Translations under genes and position numbers: made by a program
In this document: piece by piece, positions 34,223 through 44,557 of the stretch
How the letters are laid out: every line of letters begins with the position of its first letter
How positions within the stretch are numbered: position 1 is the stretch's first letter
The notes under the pieces: model-generated
The model's input: the letters and a program-made list of their open reading frames with translations, nothing else
Database searches by the model: none
What the model was told of the DNA's origin: nothing
NCBI GenBank assembly: GCA_016778045.1
Contig: JADHQG010000008.1
Coordinates: 1-44,557, forward strand
From: Luminiphilus sp.
GTDB taxonomy: Bacteria > Pseudomonadota > Gammaproteobacteria > Pseudomonadales > Halieaceae
Length of the DNA: 44,557 bases
Direction: 5' to 3'

Positions 34223-34771
34223 GTGATCGGGTTATTGAGTGGTGTGCTGCTGTGGAGCGCCGCACATCTTTTCAAACGCATTGCGCCGGCACAGCGAGGG
34301 CGACTCGGCAATGCCGGCAGACCTCTCGTGGCACTCCTGTTGCTGGTGTCCGTCGTCATGATGGTCATGGGTTATCAGCAGGCCTCTACCAACGTGTGGT
34401 GGGGCCGTCAGACGCTATGGGTCGGCGTCAACAACCTGCTGGTTTACCTAGGCTTCTATTTTATTGTGGGGTCCAACCTGGGTGCCCGGGTCGCGGGTGT
34501 GATCCGCCATCCGCAGCTGACTGCCATCAAGCTCTGGTCGCTGGCGCATCTGCTTGTGAATGGCGACTCCGTCTCGCTGATACTGTTTGGCGGTTTGCTG
34601 GTCTGGGCAGTGCTGGAAGTGGTGATCATCAATAAACAGGACGGCAAGCCGCCGCTGAGTAAGCCGAATCCTTCCTTGGTTCGCGAACTGGGTGCCATTG
34701 TGATCACGCTCACCCTCTACGGGGTTGTTGCGTACCTTCATGGCATGCTCGGTTATCCCGTTCACGGCTGA
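34223..34771 (+). CDS. NnrU family membrane protein
   Basis: 182 aa, GTG start at 34223. About five hydrophobic helices. Family-like segments are the N-terminal GLLSGVLLWSAAHLFKR, the heme-ligand-like His residues in RHPQLTAIKLWSLAHLLVNGD, and HGMLGYPVHG at the end. NnrU was named from denitrification gene clusters; plant 15-cis-zeta-carotene isomerase (Z-ISO) belongs to the same superfamily and binds heme b. Function here is unknown, but proximity to acsF makes a carotenoid or tetrapyrrole role worth noting. It is followed by the DNA glycosylase gene after 13 bp. Confidence 0.85.
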   Translation: MIGLLSGVLLWSAAHLFKRIAPAQRGRLGNAGRPLVALLLLVSVVMMVMGYQQASTNVWWGRQTLWVGVNNLLVYLGFYFIVGSNLGARVAGVIRHPQLTAIKLWSLAHLLVNGDSVSLILFGGLLVWAVLEVVIINKQDGKPPLSKPNPSLVRELGAIVITLTLYGVVAYLHGMLGYPVHG

Positions 34772-34784
34772 CATCAACCGTCGT

Positions 34785-35417
34785 ATGAGTCAACGTTTCA
34801 AACTCACCGATGCGTTCATTCGCAAAGCTTTGGATAGATTGGCGCAAGACCACGTTGAAGTTGAGCGGGCCGTTGCTCAGGTCGGCTATCCGCCGTCGCG
34901 GCGCCGTGAACACTCCTTTGAATCGCTGGCAAGGATTGTCATCGGCCAGCAGCTGTCCACCAAAGCCGCCGCGACGATCGCTCAGCGCGTTGATGAGACA
35001 GTGGGGGGTGCGCTGCAGCCAGAGACCTTGCTCGCCACAAACGCTGACAGACTCAGGGCAGCGGGGTTGTCACGCCAGAAAATCAGCTATCTGCAATCTT
35101 TGGCAGAGGCCGTGCGCTCCGGCGCATTACCCATCGAGACGTTGCCCACGCTCTCTGATGATGATGTCGAGGCCGCGATTACCGCGGTGCGTGGGTTTGG
35201 TCGTTGGTCTGCACATATGTACATGATGTTCTCTTTGGGGCGTCCCGACATTTGGCCCAGTGGAGATCTTGCTGTGCGGGTCGGGTTTGGCCGAATCATG
35301 GGTTGGACAGAGCGGCCAGACGAAAACACGGTCATCCGCGAGGGCGACGCCTTCGCGCCTTATCGCAGTGCGCTGGCGCTGTTGTGCTGGCAGTTTTACA
35401 GCGAGGCGCCGCTATGA
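34785..35417 (+). CDS. DNA-3-methyladenine glycosylase (AlkA-like, HhH-GPD)
   Basis: 210 aa from the ATG at 34785. The frame is open 20 codons further upstream, but that part overlaps nnrU and looks unlike the family. The helix-hairpin-helix (about 121-148, AAITAVRGFGRWSAHMYMM) leads to the catalytic Asp D161 in WPSGDLAVRVGF. IVIGQQLSTKAA near residue 51 is the usual family segment. It removes alkylated bases (3-methyladenine and others) in base excision repair. Its stop overlaps the tadA start (ATGA), so the two are translationally coupled. Confidence 0.88.
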   Translation: MSQRFKLTDAFIRKALDRLAQDHVEVERAVAQVGYPPSRRREHSFESLARIVIGQQLSTKAAATIAQRVDETVGGALQPETLLATNADRLRAAGLSRQKISYLQSLAEAVRSGALPIETLPTLSDDDVEAAITAVRGFGRWSAHMYMMFSLGRPDIWPSGDLAVRVGFGRIMGWTERPDENTVIREGDAFAPYRSALALLCWQFYSEAPL

Positions 35418-35911
35418 GTTTCAGCGAATGGGATGAGCGCTGCATGACCCTGGCGCTCGAAGAAGCCCGGCGTGCGGCGGATCGCGGTGAGGTGCCAGTG
35501 GGGGCAGTGCTGACCCGCGGTGAGAGGGTACTGGCGCATGGTGGCAACGCGCAGATCGAGCTTCACGACGCCACCGCCCATGCCGAAATCCGGGTATTGA
35601 GAGAGGCCGGTGTCAGGGACGGTAACTATCGGCTGCCGGGCACAACGCTATATGTGACGCTGGAGCCTTGCACGATGTGTTGCGGCGCGCTGGTTCATGC
35701 GCGGGTCGAGACGCTAATCTTCGCCACCCGTGAACCTCGTGCGGGCGCAGTGGTGAGTACCGCCGGCGCGCTGGATAACGGCTCCCTCAATCACTCGGTG
35801 ACCTGGTCGGAAGGGTTGTTGGGCGCCGAGAGTGGCGAATTGTTGCGCGCCTTTTTTCAGCAGCGCCGCGTGGGTCAGCACGGTGATCATGACGGTTCAG
35901 AGTACGGGTGA
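35414..35911 (+). CDS. tadA: tRNA-specific adenosine(34) deaminase
   Basis: 165 aa from the ATG at 35414, overlapping the glycosylase stop by 4 bases. TadA converts A34 to inosine in tRNA-Arg(ACG). Zinc and catalytic residues are clear: H56-A-E58 in ATAHAEIRVL, and P85-C86-TM-C89 in TLEPCTMCCGALVHARV. The N-terminal segment EARRAADRGEVPVGAVL and the C-terminal RAFFQQRR helix are typical. The 3' end overlaps the convergent mltF by 15 bp. An open frame starting at 35204 is only a frame continuation. Confidence 0.95.
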   Translation: MSFSEWDERCMTLALEEARRAADRGEVPVGAVLTRGERVLAHGGNAQIELHDATAHAEIRVLREAGVRDGNYRLPGTTLYVTLEPCTMCCGALVHARVETLIFATREPRAGAVVSTAGALDNGSLNHSVTWSEGLLGAESGELLRAFFQQRRVGQHGDHDGSEYG

Positions 35912-37324
35912 GTGTGACCCTTGCAGCGACTCGGGGAGCAGTCCCTGCAGCGAGATGGGCGGCGATATTTTACTGCCCGGCAGATTCTGTAGCGCCAGCA
36001 TCCCCTCGTAGTGGCGGATGTTGTCGACGTAAGTGACGGCGGTTTGTCCCTCCGCAAAGCCAAATTTCGTTCTCGGAAAGAATTCCGGATTTTGTAACTT
36101 GGGTAGCTGAGCTCTTACGTCGGGCCAGTGGTGGGGGTTGCCGCCGGCCCGCTGCGTCAACACTCGCGCATCTTCCAGATGACCCATGCCAATGGTGTAA
36201 GCCGCCAGTGCCATCGATGTTCGATGCGGTTCATCAATATCGGCGGGCAGTCGACGCAGCAGATCTTTGAAAAAACGCGCGCCGCCGCGCAGACTTTGTC
36301 GCGCATCGGTACGGTCTTCGATGCCCAATTCGCCGGCGGTCACCCGTGTCAGCATCATCATGCCGCGCACGCCGGTGTGTGATCGAGCGTCGGGATTCCA
36401 GTGGGATTCCTGATACGCCATCGCCGCCAGCAGACGCCAGTCCATCTGATACTCATCGGCCACCGCTTCCATCAGGGGCTGCCACTGCGGCAGGTCGTTT
36501 TGCACCTTGCGTTGGAAGGTGAGCGAGCCGACCCGCGACACGTTGTCGTAGCGTCCAAAATGCTGGCGCTCAAGTTGAGCTAGAGACCCAGAAGCCTGAG
36601 CATCGGCGAAGAATGCATTGATCAGGGTGGTGGCGTCCTCTGCTTGCTCGGAGCGCGGCAAATACCAGACTGCCGGCGTGACCTCGCCGATCTCCATCGC
36701 TGCGACGACACGCGGAAACAGCTGCTGCTGAATGCCGAATTCGATTGAGTCGACGATGGCGACCTCTGCTCTCTCCTCCGTAATCAGTTGCATCAACTCC
36801 AGAGAGTCTGCGGCGTGAATCTCTCGCCATGACAGCTCAGGTAGGGCTTCTCGCAGGGTCGTCAACAGCTCGATATGGGCGCTACCGGCCACAACAATCA
36901 GATCACGGCCTACCAGCTCAGGCAGCGTGCGTGGCCGCCGAGCGCCAGATTTGTACACCACCAGTGGCTGCTGCTCTAGGTAGGCGTCCGATGCGATAAA
37001 TTTAGCGTCTCGAGAGGGGCTTTGACTCAAGCCAGCTGCGGCGATGTGGGCTTCGCCCTTCTCGAGCAGATCAAAAACCTCAGGCAAGCTGAACGCCACT
37101 TTGATACGCAACTGCATGTCGTGTTCGCGCGCGAATTGCTTCACCAGCGCGTACTCAAATCCCGAGGCTCTGTCTCCTTCAAAGTAGTAAGTCGTGGGCG
37201 TATTGCGCGTCACAACCACCAGCTCCTCGCCCGGCGCCATCGGCGCGAGGGTGGGTGAATCGAAGCAGGCCTGTAACAGCAGCGTCAGGCCTCCGATCGT
37301 AAAAGTAGTGGCAACACGGCCCAT
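35897..37324 (-). CDS. mltF: Membrane-bound lytic murein transglycosylase F
   Basis: 475 aa from the ATG at 37324, which gives a lipoprotein-type leader (GGLTLLLQAC, lipidated C20); 29 more codons upstream are open but would hide it. MltF cleaves peptidoglycan to 1,6-anhydro products. Residues about 35-265 form a solute-binding (SBP_bac_3-like) domain. Residues about 285-420 are the SLT lysozyme-like domain, with catalytic E306 in AMAYQESHWNPDA, then TGVRGMMMLT and ALAAYTIGMGHLEDA. The mltF/purL divergent arrangement is conserved in gammaproteobacteria. Convergent overlap with tadA is 15 bp. Confidence 0.94.
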   Translation of the reverse strand: MGRVATTFTIGGLTLLLQACFDSPTLAPMAPGEELVVVTRNTPTTYYFEGDRASGFEYALVKQFAREHDMQLRIKVAFSLPEVFDLLEKGEAHIAAAGLSQSPSRDAKFIASDAYLEQQPLVVYKSGARRPRTLPELVGRDLIVVAGSAHIELLTTLREALPELSWREIHAADSLELMQLITEERAEVAIVDSIEFGIQQQLFPRVVAAMEIGEVTPAVWYLPRSEQAEDATTLINAFFADAQASGSLAQLERQHFGRYDNVSRVGSLTFQRKVQNDLPQWQPLMEAVADEYQMDWRLLAAMAYQESHWNPDARSHTGVRGMMMLTRVTAGELGIEDRTDARQSLRGGARFFKDLLRRLPADIDEPHRTSMALAAYTIGMGHLEDARVLTQRAGGNPHHWPDVRAQLPKLQNPEFFPRTKFGFAEGQTAVTYVDNIRHYEGMLALQNLPGSKISPPISLQGLLPESLQGSHSPVL

Positions 37325-37464
37325 AAGCGGATTGTAGGCTGTCCCTCGCGAAGACGATATGGCCGCTGTATCTGTTGCTGTGTGGGAGAGGGCGGTGCGT
37401 GGGCCTCGCATTGAGTCTCCCTGTCGCCAGCCCTGAGATGAGGCGTTGATAGGCGTCCGGGTTA

Positions 37465-37493
37465 TTCATGCGAAGGGGGCGGCGCGGTATACT
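37465..37493 (+). promoter_or_regulatory. Putative purL promoter
   Basis: A near-consensus -10 TATACT (37488-37493), a 17-bp spacer and a weak -35 TTCATG (37465-37470). It lies 29 bp before the purL ATG. No PurR-type palindrome was recognised. Confidence 0.45.
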
Positions 37494-37522
37494 CTGCTCG
37501 CTGTTTCGCTCAGGAACCCCAG

Positions 37523-40500
37523 ATGCTTATTCTGCCCGGATCGTCCGCGCTGTCCGACGCCCGTTATCAGTTGTTGGCGGCCGAAGTCTCGGCGCTGGAC
37601 AAGGGGTGGACGCTCCGCGAGGCGGTGCATGCTTATGCGGTGGACGTCGACTCTGGGCAGGCGCTTGATAGAGAGCGTCTGGCTGCCTTGTTGCAGCCCG
37701 GTACCGCTCCTGACGTTGACCCACAGTGCTTGAGTCGCCCGGGGCAGCGCATTGTCAGCCCAAGGTTTGGCACCATCTCCCCTTGGTCGAGCAAGGCCAC
37801 TGATATCGCTCATAACTGTGGCTTCGATGGCTTGCGCCGTATTGAGCGACTGACGCTGTATGGCATTGATGGTCTCGAGGCCGGGGCAGCCTGTGGTGCT
37901 CTGGATGCCTTACTCCACGATCGAATGGTTGAAACTGTGGTGAATGCTTTTGACGCACTCGACCCACTGTTTGAACGATCCGCTCCGCGATCCTTCGACG
38001 AGATTAACCTGCTCGGGGACGGTGCAGCGGCGCTGGAATCAGCGAATAAAAACCTGGGTTTGGCGCTCACTGACGACGAAATTGCATATCTCGTAGAGGC
38101 GTTTACCGATCTGGGCAGAAATCCCCGCGATATCGAATTGATGATGTTCGCGCAGGCCAACTCAGAGCACTGCCGCCACAAAATCTTCAATGCCAGCTGG
38201 GAAGTCGACGGCCAAAACCAGCCGCATTCGTTGTTTGGCATGATTCGGCACACCAATGAGGTCGGTGGTGACAATGTACTGTCGGCCTATTCAGACAATG
38301 CTGCGGTGGTCTCGGGCCACCGGGCGGGGCGGTTTTATCCAAACGATGACGACCGGGTCTGGCGCTTTCACGAGGAGCCGGTTCATCTGTTGATGAAGGT
38401 CGAAACCCATAACCACCCGACCGCCATCTCGCCCTTTTCCGGTGCAGGCACCGGCGCCGGTGGCGAAATCCGTGATGAGGGCGCGGTGGGGCGTGGCTCC
38501 CGACCCAAGGCGGGCTTGGCGGGGTTCTCGGTATCACATTTGGAAATCCCGGATCAGCCGCGGCCCTGGGAGCTGAGCTACGGCCGTCCGAACCGGATTG
38601 TCTCGCCGCTGCAAATCATGACCGAGGGGCCGATTGGCGCAGCGGCTTTTAATAACGAGTTTGGTCGACCCAATTTGGCGGGTTATTTCCGCACCTTTGA
38701 AACCCAGACTGCCGGCGGTGTCCGCGGTTACCACAAGCCCATCATGATCGCGGGTGGCTTTGGCAATATTCGCGAGGAGCATGTGAGCAAGGGTGCCTAC
38801 TCAGCGGGTGCCAGCCTCATTGTCCTGGGTGGCCCGGCAATGCTCATCGGTTTGGGCGGCGGCGCAGCGTCGTCAATGGCCAGCGGCGACAGTGCTGAAG
38901 ATCTGGACTTTGCATCGGTGCAGCGCCAAAACCCTGAGATACAGCGTCGCTGTCAGGAAGTGATCGATCGCTGCTGGAGTCTTGGCGATGAAAATCCGAT
39001 TGCTTTTATTCATGACGTGGGCGCCGGGGGTTTAAGCAATGCCCTGCCGGAGCTGGTGAAGGATGGTGGTCGTGGCGGGCGCTTTGAGTTGCGCGATGTG
39101 CCCAATGATGAACCCGGCATGTCTCCTCTGGAGATCTGGTGTAACGAATCCCAAGAGCGCTATGTACTTGCGGTAGAGCCACAGGATTTGGCGCGATTCG
39201 AGATGATCTGCGAGCGAGAGCGGTGCCCTTATGCCGTGGTGGGCGAAGCGACGGAGGCATTACATCTGGCGGTTTCCGATCGTCAATTTGGCAATGAGCC
39301 CGTCGACCTCCCGATGTCCGTGCTGTTCGGTAAGCCGCCCAAAATGCATCGGCGTGTCGAGCGGCGGCCGCCGGTTGCCGACGATTTTGATCCGGCGCAG
39401 GTCTCGCTCCCTGACTCGCTTGAACGCGTACTGACGTTTCCCGCTGTGGCGTCCAAGAGCTTTTTGATCACGATCGGCGATCGCAGCGTCACCGGTATGG
39501 TGGCGCGAGACCAAATGGTGGGGCCCTGGCAGGTGCCGGTCGCTGATTGCGCTGTGACCACAGTGTCACTCGATTCTCATCTGGGCGAGGCGATGTCGAT
39601 GGGGGAGCGAACGCCGGTCGCACTGCTCGACGGCCCGGCCTCTGGCAGGCTGGCGGTCGCCGAAGCGATTACCAATTTGCTGGCTGCCCCGATTGCATCA
39701 CTGCAGGACATCAAGTTATCCGCCAACTGGATGTGTGCCGCAGGTTACGAGGGTGATGACGCGGTGCTGTATGACACCGTTGAAGCTGTGGGCCTGAATT
39801 TTTGTCCCGCATTGGGCGTGACGATCCCGGTGGGCAAGGACTCCATGTCAATGCGCACGGTCTGGGAAGAGGGCGCCGAAGACCGCGCTGTGACGGCGCC
39901 TGTCTCGCTCATCGTGTCGGCGTTTGCGCCTTGCGGAGATGCCCGCCAAACCCTGACGCCGGTGTTGTCATCGAGACAAGATACCGTGCTGCTGCTGATT
40001 GACTTAGGCCGAGGACGGGATCGAATCGGTGGGTCGGTGCTGGCACAGGTCTGGCAGCACATGGGGCGATTGGCGCCGGACGTCGAGGCGGAAGACGTGC
40101 TGGCGCTGGTAAGTTTGATGACGAAAGCCCGACGGGAAGGCTGGATACTGGCTTACCACGACCGATCGGATGGTGGCCTGCTGGTCACCCTGCTCGAAAT
40201 GGCGTTCGCCAGTCGGAGCGGACTGCAGGTAGATCTCGATGTCACGCCGGAGCAAGCCAACGCCCGATTGTTCTCAGAAGAAGTCGGTGTGGTGATTCAG
40301 GTGGCTAACGAGCATGTCGCTGGACTGATGTCACTGGCGACTTCTCTCGGGCTGGGTGATGCCGTCAGCCCCGTGGCGACACCGCGTCAGGACGAGCGAA
40401 TCGTGGTCAACACCCCGCAGTTCGAACTGATCGATAGCCGCCGCAGCGCGCTGCAATCTTTGTGGTCAGAGACGAGCCATGCGATTGCGCGAGCGCGGGA

Positions 40501-41395
40501 TAACGCCGACTGTGCGGATGAGGAGTTTGCGGCGATTCAGGTAGCTGATCCTGGGCTGTCAGCGGCGCTCACTTTTGACTGTGATGACGACATCGCAGCG
40601 CCCTTTATTGCAACGGGCTCGCGCCCCAAAGTGGCGATTCTCCGAGAACAGGGCGTCAATGGTCAGATGGAGATGGCGGCGGCATTCGACCGCGCCGGGT
40701 TTACGGCGGTGGACGTTCATATGAGCGATCTCATGGCCGGTCACCAGACGTTAGCTGACTTTCATGGTCTGGCCGCCTGCGGTGGCTTCTCTTACGGCGA
40801 TGTGTTGGGTGCGGGCGAGGGCTGGGCGAAAAGCATTCTCTTTAATGAGGGCGTGAGGGCGCGGTTTGCACAGTTTTTCGAGCGCACCGACACCTTCTCA
40901 CTGGGTGTGTGCAACGGCTGCCAGATGTTGTCGGCACTGCAGGAGATTATTCCTGGCACAGATCACTGGCCCCGTTTTGCCAGAAACCGTTCGGAGCAAT
41001 ACGAAGCGCGCCTCGCTCTGGTGAAGGTAGAAGCTTCGCCCTCGGTGCTCCTCTCGGGCATGGCCGGCTCGCACCTGCCGATCGTCGTGGCCCACGGCGA
41101 GGGACGCGCGCGATTCGCGACTGAACAACATCGCCATTCGGCGGAGTCAGCGGGCCTGGTGGCGATGCGCTTTATCGATCACGAACTGAATACCGCCAGT
41201 CGATATCCCGCCAACCCCAATGGCTCGCCAGATGGCATTACCGGTTTGTGTAATACCGATGGGCGCGTGACAATCATGATGCCCCACCCCGAGCGGGTCT
41301 TCAGGGCGGCGCAGCTCTCTTGGTGTCCGGCCGAGTGGCAGACCGACTCGGGCTGGATGCGTTTGTTCCGCAACGCCCGCGTCTGGCTTGGGTAG
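37523..41395 (+). CDS. purL: Phosphoribosylformylglycinamidine synthase (FGAM synthase)
   Basis: 1290 aa, the large single-chain gammaproteobacterial type. It converts FGAR plus glutamine and ATP to FGAM in purine biosynthesis. Domains in order: N-terminal PurS-like part (about 1-140), linker with [16 protein letters not shown], two AIRS-type ATP-binding halves ([17 protein letters not shown]; later [10 protein letters not shown] and [17 protein letters not shown]), and a C-terminal glutamine amidotransferase (about 1035-1290) with nucleophile C1130 in [10 protein letters not shown] and the His/Glu of MPHPERVFR. Divergent from mltF across about 200 bp. Confidence 0.97.
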   Translation: MLILPGSSALSDARYQLLAAEVSALDKGWTLREAVHAYAVDVDSGQALDRERLAALLQPGTAPDVDPQCLSRPGQRIVSPRFGTISPWSSKATDIAHNCGFDGLRRIERLTLYGIDGLEAGAACGALDALLHDRMVETVVNAFDALDPLFERSAPRSFDEINLLGDGAAALESANKNLGLALTDDEIAYLVEAFTDLGRNPRDIELMMFAQANSEHCRHKIFNASWEVDGQNQPHSLFGMIRHTNEVGGDNVLSAYSDNAAVVSGHRAGRFYPNDDDRVWRFHEEPVHLLMKVETHNHPTAISPFSGAGTGAGGEIRDEGAVGRGSRPKAGLAGFSVSHLEIPDQPRPWELSYGRPNRIVSPLQIMTEGPIGAAAFNNEFGRPNLAGYFRTFETQTAGGVRGYHKPIMIAGGFGNIREEHVSKGAYSAGASLIVLGGPAMLIGLGGGAASSMASGDSAEDLDFASVQRQNPEIQRRCQEVIDRCWSLGDENPIAFIHDVGAGGLSNALPELVKDGGRGGRFELRDVPNDEPGMSPLEIWCNESQERYVLAVEPQDLARFEMICERERCPYAVVGEATEALHLAVSDRQFGNEPVDLPMSVLFGKPPKMHRRVERRPPVADDFDPAQVSLPDSLERVLTFPAVASKSFLITIGDRSVTGMVARDQMVGPWQVPVADCAVTTVSLDSHLGEAMSMGERTPVALLDGPASGRLAVAEAITNLLAAPIASLQDIKLSANWMCAAGYEGDDAVLYDTVEAVGLNFCPALGVTIPVGKDSMSMRTVWEEGAEDRAVTAPVSLIVSAFAPCGDARQTLTPVLSSRQDTVLLLIDLGRGRDRIGGSVLAQVWQHMGRLAPDVEAEDVLALVSLMTKARREGWILAYHDRSDGGLLVTLLEMAFASRSGLQVDLDVTPEQANARLFSEEVGVVIQVANEHVAGLMSLATSLGLGDAVSPVATPRQDERIVVNTPQFELIDSRRSALQSLWSETSHAIARARDNADCADEEFAAIQVADPGLSAALTFDCDDDIAAPFIATGSRPKVAILREQGVNGQMEMAAAFDRAGFTAVDVHMSDLMAGHQTLADFHGLAACGGFSYGDVLGAGEGWAKSILFNEGVRARFAQFFERTDTFSLGVCNGCQMLSALQEIIPGTDHWPRFARNRSEQYEARLALVKVEASPSVLLSGMAGSHLPIVVAHGEGRARFATEQHRHSAESAGLVAMRFIDHELNTASRYPANPNGSPDGITGLCNTDGRVTIMMPHPERVFRAAQLSWCPAEWQTDSGWMRLFRNARVWLG

Positions 41396-41486
41396 TACTG
41401 ACATGGTGTTGGGGTCGCTGAGTCGTTACACTCCGCGCCTGTTTAATCGCTGAGCACGACGCTAGCCCAATCACGTTGAACCACCG

Positions 41487-43390
<1,904 letters not shown>

Positions 43391-43394
<4 letters not shown>

Positions 43395-44305
43395 AAGTTT
43401 TGCCGTTTATGAAGTGGCGGTGGGTTGCCATCGCCTTCAGCGCCGCAGCCATGCTGGCGGCTATCGGCTCGCTCAGCGTGCAGCAACTGAACTGGGGGCT
43501 GGACTTCACCGGCGGTACGCTGGTAGAGGTGGCCTACAGTGACAGCGCTGATCTCGGCGCGATTCGCACGACGCTGGATCAGGAAGGCTACGAAGGCGCG
43601 GTCGTAGTCAGTTTTGGCACCGACAAAGATGTCTTGGTGAGGTTGCCAGACGGATATTCCGACGAGCAAGGCGCAGTGATGGTCGATAAGCTCCGTGCCG
43701 CCACGCCGATGGACATTGAACTGCGGCGTATCGAATTTGTCGGGCCCCAGGTAGGAGAAGAACTGCGCGACGACGGTGGTATCGCCATGCTCACGGCACT
43801 GGGTCTGGTCATGCTCTATGTCGCGTTCCGTTTTCAGATCAAATTTGCGCTAGGCGCCGTGATAGCCCTGGCCCACGACGTGGTCTTCACGCTTGGCTTC
43901 TTTTCACTGACGGGGCTGGAATTTGATCTCACCGTGCTGGCGGCGTTACTGGCGGTAGTGGGCTATTCCCTGAATGACACAATCGTCGTGTCTGATCGTA
44001 TCCGCGAGAATCTGCGCAAAATTCGTCGCGCGAGTCCCAGCGAGGTCATCGACGTATCGCTCACCGAGACGCTTGGTAGAACGTTGGTCACCTCGTTAAC
44101 CACGCTGCTGGTGCTCACCGCGCTGGCGGTTTTCGGTGGCGAGATGATTTTTGGATTCGCTGTTGCCTTACTGGTCGGGGTTGCGGTGGGAACTTACTCC
44201 TCCATGTATGTCGCGGCGACCACGCTACTGCAGTTGGGGGTGAACAAAGAAGACGTGATGGTGCCCGAGCGTGAGGGTGCGGATCAGGACGGTTTGGTGC
44301 CCTGA
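43391..44305 (+). CDS. secF: Protein translocase subunit SecF
   Basis: 304 aa, partner of SecD. TM1 (about 9-28), GLDFTGGTLVEVAY after it, a short periplasmic domain (about 40-125), then the five TM bundle with FTLGFFSLTGLEFDLTVLAALL and GYSLNDTIVVSDRIREN. Its ATG overlaps the secD stop by 4 bases, so the two are made together. Convergent with the inositol monophosphatase gene; the 54-bp gap has only a weak ATAAC/GTTAT hairpin. Confidence 0.96.
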
Positions 44306-44359
44306 CAGCAAGGCGGCCGATAACGGGAGGCTGTTATTGCGGGGGTGTTTCTTGAAGCG

Positions 44360-44557
44360 TTAGGCGCCGACCCACTTTACCAGTGGTAGCAGATGACGCA
44401 TCAGCTTGCCGTTACCACAGACCACATTGCCGCTCTCGTACCACCTTTCGCCGCCTGCTAAATCAGTGATCAGGCCGCCAGCCTCGCGCACCAGTAGTCC
44501 TCCGGCAGCGATATCCCACTGGTTGAGCCCCATCTCCCAGAAGCCATCCAGACGACC
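44360..44557 (-). CDS. suhB: Inositol monophosphatase family protein (SuhB-like), partial
   Basis: Minus-strand C-terminal fragment of 65 residues, stop at 44360-44362; the N-terminus lies beyond the right edge. [20 protein letters not shown] is the family signature with the metal-binding Asp of WDIAAG, followed by [13 protein letters not shown]. SuhB in E. coli has inositol monophosphatase activity and also takes part in rRNA antitermination. A suhB gene next to secDF is common in gammaproteobacteria, which supports the symbol; the fragment alone only proves the family. Confidence 0.88.
   Translation of the reverse strand, partial: GRLDGFWEMGLNQWDIAAGGLLVREAGGLITDLAGGERWYESGNVVCGNGKLMRHLLPLVKWVGA

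Noticed and set aside
37325-37411. Longer N-terminus for mltF
   Set aside because: The 29 additional codons would precede a clear lipoprotein signal starting at 37324.
44306-44359. Terminator between secF and the inositol monophosphatase gene
   Set aside because: The only stem (ATAAC/GTTAT) is short and A/T-rich and has no T tract.

Overview
The window looks like a chromosomal segment of a marine gammaproteobacterium. The core block infC-rpmI-rplT-pheS-pheT-ihfA-merR-tRNA-Pro, the divergent mltF/purL pair and secD-secF followed by a convergent suhB-type gene are all gammaproteobacterial arrangements. A recognisable acsF (aerobic Mg-protoporphyrin monomethyl ester cyclase) next to a BLUF photoreceptor, together with many acyl-CoA and P450 genes, suggests an aerobic anoxygenic phototroph of the OM60/NOR5 (Halieaceae-like) type. 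That placement is inference; no rRNA is present to test it.

Layout. 1-1607 (minus): three small exported proteins of unknown function, the last cut by the window edge. 1817-2824: an AraC-family regulator. 3129-8593: translation and nucleoid core, with infC read from an AUC start codon, a terminator between rplT and pheS, and tRNA-Pro(GGG). 8784-15316: an oxidative-metabolism block with P450 plus ABM-like protein, a convergent second P450, a carotenoid-oxygenase-family enzyme, a sterol-desaturase/fatty-acid-hydroxylase-family enzyme and an XdhC-like protein. 15722-19107: a thiolase and a hydratase/3-hydroxyacyl-CoA dehydrogenase. 19246-25586: two divergent operons, one HapK-like/SDR/ThDP enzyme, the other methyltransferase/unknown small protein/Fe-S flavin oxidoreductase. 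25692-28306: cytochrome c and a penicillin-acylase-family hydrolase, translationally overlapped. 28522-31485: thioesterase, a DUF2452-like protein, isovaleryl-CoA dehydrogenase and a membrane protein. 31469-33189: BLUF and acsF, divergent, sharing a repeat-rich control region. 33389-35911: enoyl-CoA hydratase family, NnrU, DNA glycosylase and tadA. 35897-44557: mltF, purL, secD, secF and a partial inositol monophosphatase.

How the genes fit together. The accessory half (8.8-34 kb) is rich in oxygenases, acyl-CoA enzymes, and flavin and thiamine enzymes. It reads as a set of small catabolic operons for lipid-, terpenoid- or aromatic-like substrates feeding beta-oxidation. None of the substrates can be read from sequence. 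The most notable local arrangement is the BLUF/acsF intergenic region. It carries a TGT-N12-ACA element of the PpsR/CrtJ type inside a set of 12/24-bp phased repeats, which suggests light- or redox-controlled expression of a bacteriochlorophyll gene that stands apart from any other photosynthesis gene in the window.

Limits. All calls come from reading sequence and recalled family motifs. No similarity search, structure prediction or promoter mapping was run. No CRISPR array, insertion sequence, transposase, integrase or rRNA was seen.
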